From: Pelecanus crispus
Taxonomy: Eukaryota > Chordata > Aves > Pelecaniformes > Pelecanidae
Length of the DNA: 64,000 bases
Direction of reading: 5' to 3'
Assembly: GCF_030463565.1 (NCBI RefSeq)
Contig: NC_134651.1
Span: 12,102,734-12,166,733 of the forward strand
Shown here: positions 1 to 13,000 of the stretch, piece after piece
Layout of the letters: every line of letters begins with the position of its first letter
Numbering within the stretch: position 1 is the stretch's first letter
Program-made: the position numbers and the translations under genes
The notes under the pieces: model-generated
What the model was told of the DNA's origin: nothing
Databases searched by the model: none
What the model saw: only the letters and a program-made list of their open reading frames with translations

Positions 1-3000
1 TACCAGCATCTACCCACCAGCACAAAGCAGATGAGAGGATATCCTGTGTTACTTTGCAGAATCCCCTTGAATAGTTTGGGACAGCTGTCAATCAGCCAGG
101 TGCAAATGCCCATTATGCGCGTGAAAAATCAGGTTTTGTGTCCATGGCCCAGAAGGCGCCAGAGCGGCGATGTGCACATGGATGCCCAGCTCCAGCAAAC
201 ACACAGAGGAGCTAAGTGTTACCACGTTTACCATGCAGTGGGTTTCTCTACATTTTATATGCACTACCTCATTATGATCAGCATTAGAATTCTTACGTCA
301 AGTAGCATTAAAATACTTCAGCTCTTTCCTTTAAGCAAGGAACTCGCAAAATTTATCTTAGAAAGCAGATGGGCCCTATTATCTGTGCCTATGAAAATCC
401 TATTTACAACGTTGTACATTTCACGCTGTGATATCATATCTGGAACCAGTCACTCTCCCCATCTGCAATGAACAACTGTTCTCATATGTGTATTAGGGGG
501 TGAGGATCTGGCTGCAGAGTCTCATGATGTCACACTAATGTTGTATTATTTTACAATAGCTTGCAAATAATAGCTACTATATTTATCAGTGTTTTTATGT
601 CAGTAAGGCCTTTGTTTTGAAAGGGAAAAGAAAGGTTTGCAGGAAGGTTTCTAAAACACTTTCCGATGATTCAAGTCAGCTTCACACATACTTGCCAAAA
701 AAGTTTTGAGCTTCCCCAGCAACATACAAAAGGGTCATGTTTTCTCAAGTGGCTCTGCTAGAACCAGGGCAGGCAATACTCAGACTGAAGTATCTTCAAG
801 CACCTCAAATCAAGCAGTTTGTAACAGCTATGGTAACACGTATGCCTGGACTCGTTTGTATGTACAAAACACCAAAAAAGGTCAGGGTTCAAGTAGCTGC
901 TTGCTACCAAGGCCACCTTTGAAAAAACAATCCATGAAAATCAGAGAAACCCCAGCCTTCATACCCACAAAAGAACAGCTTTCCAAGGAGAAACGGCCTC
1001 TTAACGACAAAGCAGGCTCTGCACCTCTGTATGCTGCGCTCTCTCGCTCCGCCTGACCCCAGCAGCCCTGCAGGGAGGGTCTGGGAGACGCTGAAGGCAT
1101 GGAGCAGACAAGAGTTTCTGGCTGGTGCTTCACAGGATGATTATGGTCCTTTGGGTCGATGTTCCTTAATACGTAACCTGACTTCATCTGTTGTGTATAG
1201 CCACACCATCCGCTTACGTAACTACAGAGAAGTTATTCAATCTTGTTTGCCTTCAGACCAGACGATGTGATTCGAACCAGCCTCATATGCTTGGTGTTTT
1301 CTCATTGCAGTTTTACAGGCAGGGAAGTGGGAAGTCTACACGCTCTTAAGTGCCCGAGCTCAGATCCCATTTCTTGTGGAAAGACACTTCCGCACACGTC
1401 GCATGATTAAATGAATCCAGGAATCCCACAGGGCACACTTCTCCGTGCTACTTATCAAAAACTGAGTTATGTCAGACACAATACCAGAAGCCGTTAAGAC
1501 CAATATTATTGACAGACATCAGCACCCATAAAGATAACATTTTTGTTCTTCCTGATCTAGGACTGCTTAATCTTCACAGCACTCATGTTTTATCTGAGTA
1601 ATCTCCACGTCTGCCAGTAGATTCTGTGGGCTGGGCTTTCAGAAGCATTTAGTTGTGTAGCTGCACTGCCAGGGTCCAGCAACATCCTCAGAGTTCACGG
1701 TAGGGTCTTTTCTCTCTAACAGATCTCTCAAGTTCTCACACCAATACTTGCAGATCCAGTGTTTCCAGGATGCTCCAGGGGATGGCCCCTGCTCAGAGAG
1801 TCATGCTTCTGTCTGGCTAGCACTCAAGTTTACTCAAGACCATCAGATTCAGACCAATAGGTTTGTTCTTCTCTTCCACAGGCTCTTGTGGAGCATTTTT
1901 GCAGGTTACCATGCCAGACCAATGCCCTGCTTTTGGGGATTAACACAACAGGTATTTGTTCACTATGTCTCTTGCCATTGTACAGAACAGTGCTGAATAT
2001 TTGTCTGTTCACTAAAGTTGCTTTCAGGATCTCACCTATCCTCATTGAGACTGCAATGATAAATGGTCTTGATGAGATCATAAGGATGAATGAGCTGAAG
2101 ATGAGAGATACTGAGCTGGGATGCCCATGATCTGACACTCAGCCCTAAATGATTAAATCCAGGTTCTACAGCCTCAACTGTTTCCCTGAGATGTGGAACT
2201 GGATGAAAGGAAAACAGATACAGGCTAAGAAAGCATGGATGACTCTCCCAGTTATGCAGCACATGACCTGGAGTAGACACTATGCATTTACAAGAATTAG
2301 GGATTCTTTTGCCAGACAGCATGCAATCACAGGTCCTCTGGGACTCAGCATTTCAATGGGATTCTCAGGTAGTAGTCATAAGTCTGATGTGCCTCATCTG
2401 CAGCTGCACTGGACCTCATAGGTAGTCTACACATGCTGCACTTAATGCTCTCAGGCTGTGTTATCAAAAACAGGTGCCAAAAACACTCCTGAAGGTAAGG
2501 CAGAAGCTTTAGTTGCTGCCATATGCCACTGCAGCCATGGGGGCAAGTCGCAGCTTGAGGTTCCCATTTCTTCCCTCACCATTTGCTTCCCATTGTGGAT
2601 ATCTATGACAGTCTTTAAAAAGGTCTGGGTAGCCCAGCGGACCGCTCTGATCATCAGCAGGGATGTGCCGCATAGTCATTTTTCTGAAAGCTAAGAGCTC
2701 ATCAGATCGGCCTTCAGGATGGAATCAGGCAATCTTATATCTGGAATCCTCATCACACCTCCAGAAATTATATTATTGTATTATATTATTCTATAAGAAT
2801 TACTATACAATTATAACAAGAAATCAGAGAAAAAGTGAGGTGATGCCATTTGCAGCTTCAATGTGCTGATGAAAGTAAGTACCACAACCTCACCAGCATT
2901 ACAACACCAATTAAATGGCAATGCACCAGTGTGTGTTTGGGTAAACGATGCCTCAGCGTGAGTGTCTGTTATGCCCTCACTGACTTCCACTTGCCTTTTT

Positions 3001-3905
3001 TCCCCAGCCAGTCTGATCTCACTGAGACGCCAGGTGTGCCCTGAAGAAAACATTACATCATGTTGAGGACTGTACTACAACAGTGGTTCCAGGGTGCTAT
3101 CCTCTTCTACTCCTCAGTGAACCTCAGCCCTGCCTGTCTTTATGCAAAACTCCTTCTGCAATCCAGCTACCCACACAAATCGCAGGTCCACCCCCACATT
3201 TTGCTAGATATTCAGAGAAGAACTGCTGCCTAATTATGACTGCAGTTTTGCGGCTCCAAATGGAAGCACAAAGTCCAATTTTGATCTTTAGAATCTGTAA
3301 AATGAGAACATGCTTATTGCTAGCTGTTCAAGGAAAATAACCATACACACACGCAAATGATTTTATGTATCTTGATGGGCTCTTCAGCTCCATCTACTAT
3401 CTATGCCTTACTTCAGCAAACCATACGCTGTCATCAGTGGGTGGGTCAGCCCTATGACCTTAGAAGAGTGCAAAGAAAATTATGCAAGCAAATCAAGGGT
3501 CCAGTACCACTGCCTGGCCATTTGATATTAATTTAACCAGTTGCATCATAGTTTATAACAAGTTATTGCAATGCCCTGGTAGGCACAGCCCTATGAGACC
3601 CCAGGGACCACAGCATTACCTGCGCCATCCTCTCCCTTTTTTTTTGTGGGAGGGAGATTTCTGGGAGGAGTATGGATCAGGAATTTCACAGAACATGCAA
3701 TCAAACCAAAAACTATACTTCAGCTGAATGTAAAAGATTTCACTCCACTTCTAGAACCTTCCGAGAAAGGGAAAAAAATCTTCCTCTAGCATCTACAAGT
3801 GGTACATCAATTCCCTGTCATGCAACCAGCTGACATTGATTTCCTAACTGCCTGTGATTTCCACAGACTTATCTCAAGAGCATGGACGTTGTATGTTCCA
3901 GGCAC
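1..3905 (-). other. DIS3L2 intron (left part, continues outside the window)
   Basis: Non-coding sequence downstream of the last visible DIS3L2 exon. I found no DIS3L2 exon here. The block at about 1700-2750 has several overlapping medium open frames on both strands and could be a decayed repeat, but I do not recognise a family. The rest is ordinary AT-rich intron, with a short TTATATTATT-rich stretch near 2770-2800. Confidence 0.6.
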
Positions 3906-4048
3906 CTGAATTAGCTCTCCCTTTTTCAGTCCTGCTGAAACATCTTCTTTTGACATGTAGGCTTCAAATATACTCTTCTTCCTCCCTCGAGTGGGTTTAT
4001 TTCGATTCTTTCTATCACCTGAGGTTGGGACAGCAGCATAGAATCCTC
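3906..4048 (-). CDS. DIS3L2: DIS3L2 exon, [15 protein letters not shown] region
   Basis: A 143-base exon between acceptor TTTGTTTGCAG|GA and donor ATTCAG|GTGCC. It encodes a GGFYAAVP start, then a basic stretch, [15 protein letters not shown] and GLKKGELIQ. This is the strongly conserved segment of DIS3L2 just before the first cold-shock domain. The intron to the preceding exon is about 300 bases. The exon ends in phase 0, as in mammalian DIS3L2, and its downstream partner is outside the window. Confidence 0.9.
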
Positions 4049-7000
4049 CTGCAAACAAAAATTCATAAGTGTTACCTTGCCCACCAAACTTGTCTATGTA
4101 TCTAACAGCAGCTGTACAGAGGCTTTGTATTCAAAGTTGAACTTCTGAGAACAGTTTGCCTAGAAATACTGGCACCCGACTTCAGAGCACTGAAAAGCCT
4201 GGAATAATCATATTTTACAAATAATCAACAGTCTTTTACAGCTCATTTTAGAGTTAAGAGCATTCACCCCAGCCCATCTTTTAATAGTGCTGAGCACATG
4301 CTTCAGGGCAGTTTATTCCTGAAACGTGTACGCACTCTGCTTTAATACCTCTGGGAGTTCCCAGTTGTCTAGGATTTATTCTGCTGTCTGTATTGTTCAT
4401 TGTTTCTGTCTGTGATTCAGAGAGTTGCCTCTTCCTATCGAAGTTCTGGGGAGTTCTTGCAGATTCAGAGTTGTTTCTGGTCCTTATAAACCCTCTCTTT
4501 TCTGCACCTGAAATCAAACACAGGTTTGAAATAACAGGGGAGGGAAGAGGAACCCCATTGCCAGCTTGTGGTCCTGGTGAAACTCATGGTCTGCAGTACT
4601 TCAGTACAAGTCACAACTGCGAGTCATGCTCTTTATCCAAAAGAAACGATGTCTTCGTTAGTTCATTTGTAATCTGTTGGCTCTTTGTGCCTCTTAATCC
4701 ACCACTAACTTATTTTAGCATAAATAAAACTCTGGAAATTGCGATACTAAAGTTGGATACAACCTTTCCAAAATCCTGGGAAATTCATTAAAGCATATAA
4801 AATGTGAAATTGTTAAACTGTTTCCAAAACCTCCACCCCATTAAGCCCCCAAGTAGTGAGAAAATATAACTTCCCTACAACTTAATTAAGTAGTTCAGGA
4901 ATCAAGGAGAGAAAAAAATTCTCAACAACCCACTCTGGAGTAATTAACTTTTGAGCTACCGGAGGCAGCACAGTACACAATGACAGCACAAAGAAATGCC
5001 AAGGCTCCAAATGTCCAGCCTGCTCAGAATAGGCCATGATCATACGAAAATATTCTGCACTCACCCCTTCCTTCCCTGCCATCACCTCAGCCCCTTCCCT
5101 ACAGCCAGGAGAGCAAGCAGCAGCTTCCAAAGCTTATGCCAACGCTGTTCCACAGATCAGCACATTGGAATGCAACCCAGCGCCGCGCAGCTGCCCTCTT
5201 GGCCCTCCACCTGGATACTGAACATGTCATCACAGCTTTGCCTTCCAGCCCCTCCTGGCTATGCTCCCTGCGTCCAAGCTTGTACCTGCAAGTCAGAAAA
5301 TGTGCAATGCCAACTTATTTGCTATGGGGCTATCCAAGTTACAAGGCAAATTTTTTAAGTATGGTATCTTTCACAAACAAAATCACAGATTGCTTCATAG
5401 AATTGAACTGAAGCAGTGAGAAAAAATGTTTAAAAAGCTGTACTTAAGCAGGGATCTTTAAAAATACAGTACAATAAGAGAAAACTGCTACTTTACCCAG
5501 TCACAGACAAAAAGCAACTTCCATATATAATAACAGGCAAATCAGCAGGAGGAGGGAGGGATCCTCCTAATTCAGGAGAGGAGACACCAAGACAGGCAGA
5601 GGGACAACGCAAGGTGCCGGCTCAGACCAGCCCAGGAAGAGATTAAATTGCCACAGCAGTGTCTCCAAACAGGACACTGAAATGAAGAGAGGGCCTCTGT
5701 GTTCAGTGACAATAAGGATGAGGGTGACATAGTTTGTGCTTTTTCTGCATGATCAAGCTTTGCATACTCTGCCCATACGTTCAGGGAGGATACTGTTGGA
5801 GGGAGGTTGCAGCTGCAACACAGCAAGAGTGCAGCTGCAAATTTAGGTTTCAACCAATGCAAACAAGGCAATACTACCTGTATGGACCACATGATGAGCC
5901 AGAACTAAAATTAACTGATTTGCAAATGCCTAATGAACTGATTTGCAAATGCCCTAAGGGTCGAGATCAAGTTCAAAACCAGACACCGAAAGTAAATGTA
6001 TGGACTAGATAGATCTGAGCAAAATAGCTTTTGAGTTGGCAACACAGTTTGCTCTGGATAGGGTTTTCAGAGACATTTTGGTGAAGGAATCTCACTTAAA
6101 CTGCAACAGCCAGGATCTTAGGAACACTATTAAAAAAGCAAGGCACTAGGCTGATCACCCAGAGAGGTCACGCAATCTGCTTCATTGGCAGTTCTTAATA
6201 GGTGAGACACACATCTGCCAGAATTGGTCTAAAAAGAGTAGTTTTTTCCTTGAGGTAGTGAAGTGGATTACACGAGCTTGTAAGGTCCTCTAAAGCCCTT
6301 GTTTCTATGACAGCAAGTCACAGAAAATACTACTATGAATTAAAGAACTCAGGATAAAAAGGAGGCTAAATCTTAACATGTAGTTAAGGAGGAGCCAAAA
6401 AAAAGAGAGCAGAAAATTAAAATGCAGGCGAAAAAAGAGAAAAAAAGTCTCGTGAGCTGGGAGTGAGCTGAGAGCCAGAATTAGCTACTGCAGAGCAGAG
6501 CTGCCCCAGCACTTGCCGTGGCCGTTGGTTCAGAAAGTTTAGGGCCACCACTGCCAAAAATAATGCACAGCAACAGCAAAGGGTGAAGAAGCACCTTTCC
6601 GTGCCGAAAGGTGGACACGCAGAGAGGTACTTGCATGTTTTCAACACTTAAGCCTTTGGCTTGCTCTCCGGTGGGATTTTTCATCCACTCAAAGAAAGAA
6701 ATGTACTCAAATGAACAAACTCTGCTTCCACATAGATGGCTTGCAAGCCAGTTTACACACAGCCACTTTGGATAAGTACTTGACCCCCCTCGGCCATGAT
6801 GTTTATGGTTAAACAAAACCACCCCTGTTACAAAGCCACAGACAACTGTCACAATTAGCATTCAGCTGGAACACATCAAATTCTGCATGACTCTAATTTC
6901 TTCTATTTCTCCTTTTAAAAGAAAGAGAGCTAACTAGAGGTTGCCATCTGTTTCAACTAGATTCAATATTTGCTTCTATAATGCACGTGTCCCCTGAAAC

Positions 7001-10000
7001 TGGAAGTTAGAAATACTTCTCATGATGGGCTTTCCTGCTGTCACTGCTGCCCAGCATTAATATTCTGATGGATAAACAGACATCATTCCACAAAGCAAAC
7101 TGTAACTTGACAACTCTCCAGATAGCAGGGGATATACTGAGACTATTCTTTCTGAAAATACTGCTATCACTAACTTAGTTTAACTCTATTCCAGCACGAG
7201 GTGTGTCAGAAGTCTGACTTTTTCTGTGGTGTTACAGTTGTGTGATTTGTAAGATATAACAAAATATTTTAAGGTAAGATGTCACACAAAGTAATAACAC
7301 ATTCTAAGCATTAAAATAATCAATGACTAAATAAATAAGTAAATAAATAAAATAAAAAATTAAAAATAACTCCAGTAGAAGGGCGGCTAAGGTGCAGTGA
7401 CTGAGAGCTGAGGTTGGTTGATACATCCTAACAGGAGGGTTGAAGCAACCACAATGCACCAAACACGTCTGCACATGCAGAACCACTCAACCTTGAACGC
7501 AGAGCAATTCTAATGCAAGACACAGATGTATTCACAACACACAGCAAATGCCACATGTTTATCTGGCTGCACAGATGTAGAGCTGCTCTCTGTGGATGCA
7601 GCCACCACTTGCCTGGGATTTCTAGACATCCTGCCACTTCCAGTGGGAAATAATGCAGGAGTAACGATAGGAGGAAAGGTTCAGGACCATTCATTTTCTG
7701 AAGTCCTCTGGAGGGAGAAGGTTGAAATAACCCCAACACCTGTATCAGGCAAGGAGGCTGCCTACAAAGGTGACAGAGGGACACCTAAATAGGATCAGGT
7801 ATTCTACACACAGAGCGGTGAACCGCCTCAAACTAGCCAAGGGGAAGCACCTGTGGGAAGTAGAAACACACAACCAGGAAAAAGAGCGGAAAGGATGGAG
7901 CTGGGGGCTGGCTCCAACCCAGGAGCCCAGTCCAGCACCCACATGCAGGCAGCAGCGGCTGGTTGAGCTCCACTGGAAGGACAGTGCTGGAGCTCAATCT
8001 AGAATCCAAACCATCACACTTCATCTCCGTCACAACAACAATGACATCATGCAATGGCACATTTTGGTCTTTAAACCTAAGTACCTATTAATCTTTTCTT
8101 ATTTTGGAAAAAAAATGCGTGCAGGCAGCTTCCCAGAATAATTGATCTGGCTTACAGTAAGAGAGGAGGCTAGATGTTTTAAATCAGCTTATTTTGACAT
8201 AATTTATACAAATCACTCTATAGTGTAGGTTTTGAAAAGTACTGCATTTGATTAAATTTACATCTACTAGTCAGTTGATCAACTAGATGGTCAACTAAAT
8301 CAACTAAAATGTTCAACTAAACATGAAGTTAGCAAGGCCAGAAAGTCTTTAATTTTTATATTAAAATTTGCATATTGCTTTACACAAGAACAAACCAAGA
8401 CCCTCAATTTTATTTAGGAAAAATAAAACATTTCCAACTGCCCTCTAACACCTCACAAGCTATTTGATTACTACCAGCACAGAAAGAAAGTATTCTTCAC
8501 TGAATTTTCATCAGCACATCCATGACTCCTTGGATATATCCCACCCAGGATCCAGCAAGAACTAGTTTTACTTGAGAGATCTAAGTGAATTCCAAGATAT
8601 GAACGTCTTGGTATAGCTTTCCCCTTTCCTGTCAAAGGGCATCTACCTTGTCACTAGGCATTTTTACCTCTAACTAAACTTCCAGCTTTGTTACCATCTA
8701 CATTATTTATATTTAACCCAGCTCCCTGGGGTGGGCAGGACTGTGAGCGCATCACAACAATTGTGCTGGTAACACCTCTACAGGTTTAGGACTCTCACCC
8801 CACTGACAGCTATCTTGACATGTAACATTTCATTTTACATTTTAAAAAAAGGAATTATGTTGAAAGCGTTGGGCGGAACAATATTGTTACAAACTTTTCC
8901 AACACAAAATACTTCCATCTACTACTTACCTTTATCAGTCCATGACTGGGCATCAACCCCTCCGCTAACTCTGCCATTGCTAAGAGAATTTTCCATTGCT
9001 TCCCAGCATTAGATCATGATCTAGATATGCAAAGGAATCTTTCAAGTACCCCTGCTTTAGAGCTAGCATAAGTGTGAGAAGAAACAGAAGCATATCCCCA
9101 GAACTGATAACATGCAATAGAACAATTTGTTATCAGTTAATGAGACACTCTCAACACATGGTTACTAAATATTTGTCCATATTTCTACAATGTTTCATTT
9201 CATTGCTGACACATTTCAATGACTTAAACCAATTTCCTTCAAACCTTCCAAGAGGTTCCCTGACATTTAATTCTTCAAGACAAGCCAGCTATGCACTTAG
9301 GAAAATGCTATAAGGATACACCCATGAGCTAGAAGGGATGGCAGCTACCAAATGGAGGGTCACCCAACATTGCTCTACCTCCAAAAGCAGGAATTAACCA
9401 ACTAAAGTCAATGAGAACTACTCTGATGCCAACCCCTGCTTAGTCCTACACTCCCATTTAAGTCAGACTAGGTTAAAGCATGGCAAGAAAGCTAAATAAA
9501 GCATGTTCCTGCTCAACCTTACTAGAGACTCAAGGAAGTAGAGTCCAGCCATGTGGCAGCCCAAGGCATAACCTCACAGATCTACAAGTTGGCCCTTGGC
9601 TCCTGGCAGGGTTGGCAAAGCAAATTTTAGAAACCATCAGATTTGGTCTTTTAGCAAACGAATACTCTCCACAACCTGCCACGAAGTCCCACCTGCAACT
9701 TAATGAGCCACTACGGATGCTGATCTGCAACAGGGCATATTAATAGTCTCAATACAAGAGTTTAGCCGACGGAAACTCTGCCTTGTTTTGCAAAGACATC
9801 TAGGACCCAAAAAGTGCCAAATCCTACATAGCCCCTGAACAACCCATCCCAGGTACTTCTGTGAATCTAACTCTACCAGCTTTGGTGAGCTGGAGGGGGA
9901 CACAGTTTCTGGCTGGTAACTCCAGATAGACACAGACCTAGTGTTGGCACTGTTGTACCAGGCGACTATTTGTTTCATCCTCTGAAGTCAAATAAACCCT

Positions 10001-13000
10001 ACAAGCAAAAGCATGCTTTGCCAGTACAAACTGCATTAACATCAGAGCGGTTTTGCTAGGATCCCCATGTCTTTCCCTTTCATATGCTTAAACAGGCAAT
10101 TTAAAAGCTATTTGATATTTTCTGCTGCTCAAAGAAGCCTCTAAAATATTTTCCTCTCAAATTTTAAAAGCCAAAACATGTTTGTTAGAATGTTTTTAAT
10201 TTCTAATGCACCAGTGACATCCAGTATATGCCATATTATATAAGTGACTAACTCAAAAACTCCAAACACTTAAATGGCTACAATATCTGGGATCAAATTA
10301 CCACACACAGGCAAAAACAAAAGGCAAAACCAACAAACAGCATTGAAGTGATCTCAAATGCAAGTTATGTCAACAAAAGCCACTGGTCATAGACAGGTCA
10401 GAAGTAACTAGCTATTTATGTTTTGCAAAATATTTTGCAGATTTGAGAGATTAAATGTCCCACTAATGGTAACAGCCAAGTACTTTTTTGTTCTATTTTC
10501 TTTTAAAAGGAAATACACAAAGACAGCTATTGGTATAGCTGCTCAGGGAAAGAGTTCTGTACCAAGAAGAAAAAAGACACTCCTTGGAAGGTATCTCAAG
10601 CAAAACTCTGTGCTAGAGCCCCAGTAACACACACAGGACCAAAACCTGTCCACCACACTCCCCGTGAGCTCAGCTCCGCTCCAGCCTGTGCTAGGAACAG
10701 CCGTGCTTCAACACTGCTCTCAGCGTGAATTAAATGAGTCTCCAACAGCCTTGGAACAGAACCACCTCCATGCATTTTACAGTGTCTTGAAGCAAACCAG
10801 TTAAATAAAGGAGATGGCTCAAGATTAAAGACAAAGCAACAGAGAGAAATGAGGACGTCATGGGAAAGAATTCATTAGAGATGTAGGAGTGGCAAGGCAA
10901 GACTTTGAGATACGTTATCAGTTCAGTGAGGTTTCATTGCAGCAAAGAGACTTTCTGGAGATAAACCTGGTAGGCAGTATTTCAGATGCTCAATCTGGGC
11001 TCTAAGAGAGAGCCTGAGAGCACATTCTCTTCATCACAAGCAAATTTTAAAAATGAGAGATACTTCTCTGATGAAATGTAAACTCAAAGAATCCTAAACT
11101 GGAGGTTCTGCAGCACACCCCTGTGCTCAGTCCAAGCCTGACCACAGAGCTAAAGAGAGATCCTACAGCATTGCTGTGAGTTGTCCTCAAAAATAACTAG
11201 GGATGGGAACGATCCGAAATTAATCTTAATGATTGAAAAGTAGGGCAAACTTCCGGGAAAGAGAATATCTTGGAGGAAGTGGAAAAGGATGGTGATATGA
11301 CAGCACTGTAGGGATTTAGGCAGATGGCAGACTGCATAATTAAGTTTAAAGTTAATTAAACAGTCATTCAAAGAAGAGAAACAATGCAGACCTACATTTA
11401 CATGCACGGGCTCAGCCAAAATGTAAATTCTATGCAAATGTCCTGAACTGAGTGGATGATGTATTGAAATCCAGCTGCCAGAACTAGCTCCCATGCCCAC
11501 CAGTCTCCACTAATTGACCCATTATGATGGGCCACCAGGGCCCAGCCACAGCATAAATCTGAGCTGTAACTTTCCACCGTCTAGACAAATCAAAATAAAG
11601 TGAGAAGATAGTGCTCAAAGTGAAGGCCTGTCTTAAATGTGATTTCAATAGTGATGCAAAGTAATCGGTTCCTCTAGCAGCAGCCCAAGTGGTTATGAGC
11701 AACCCTGCACAATGTAACACAACTCCGCCTGCACCAGCCAGCAGCTTGTCTACCAGTGCGACTGTGTCCGTGCACCAGGACACGGTCCGGCTGTGAGCCA
11801 TCTGTGCACCCAGGAACAAATTCATTGCTCTCTCTCGCCCTGCCTCTTTGGAGAAGGTGATTCTCTAAACATTTTTGGCAGAAAGTCTGCCAAAATTTGC
11901 ACAGAAGAGTTCAAAGTCTAAGGAAAAAAGCACAGAGGGAATCCTTGCCACATGGGGGACAAGCTGGCTGCAGAAAGGCAGCCTGGCTCCCAGCCGGTGA
12001 CTCCTGGATGGGGAAATACAGGCTGTCATGGTTTGTGAGTGAGTTCACAGAGCCATGAGCTGCTTTTGGAGGTGACTGTGCCACTATAGCTGTCTGTAAA
12101 AGATTCAGATATTCAGCACTCTTACAACATGCCACTAGGAAGAAACATCCCCACTTAGAGATGGAGGTACCAAAAAAAAAAAAAATGAAGTGGCATGTCC
12201 ATGGATACCCAGGAAAGTGAGGAGCCCAGACAGATGTTCATTTCCAGAACCCATGGAAATGAGGTGGGAAGCACATGTTGCCACAGCTCTTTTGCTTTAA
12301 GCTGCACATACTTATTTAAAACTCTTGTGCTGCATACCCCTAGATTTCAATATGGAACTAGGGAAAATGAAAATGTTCTTGCTGACTTTGGCTTTCTGAA
12401 AGGGCCTATGCTTTGAAAAACTGCAGTGAAGAAAAATGCACAATGGATTCTTTCTGCTGCGGAAAACAATGCTGTGGAAACTGCTCCCGACCGCCAAGAT
12501 CATGTGCCCACGACACCATGATTCCTCTCCCCTCTTCCAAAACACTTCCAAGCATCCTGATGCTTGCAGGATTTTGACTTCAGTAACTCAGACAGTAATT
12601 GCAGTTTTATTCAATTCCTCAGCAGGGTTTGTGTTGTAGGAATACTACATGAGTGCAAGAGCCAAAGATACCATTCCAGGCTCTGAACTAAGGGTTGGTG
12701 ACGAAACTCATTTAGTAGCAATAGACTAAAAGTTTATCAAAATAGTTACTGTGCTCCAGCTGCGTGCAGCAGCGCAGCGGCGTTGTCAGGGAGGGGATAC
12801 AGCTCTTCTGGTTTTCAGGACTCTCTGTGAACCTGCTCCACCCTGTTCGTGACCTCCTAACTACCCACTCCGCCTGATGACTGCACTCCTCCAGTCTTCC
12901 ATTCCTGCTTCGGGATGTGGGTCAGGTCTGCTTCCACTGCCCTCTTGTCCTTCCAGCCTCCCAAACCACCTTCCACAATACCTTTTGCTCTTTGTTTTAT

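Noticed and set aside
1260-1285. tRNA-like T-arm (GGTTCGAATCAC on the minus strand)
   Set aside because: No acceptor stem, D-arm or anticodon arm can be placed around it.
4393-4791. 132-codon plus-strand frame over the DIS3L2 exon
   Set aside because: It is the antisense shadow of the DIS3L2 exon with consensus splice sites.
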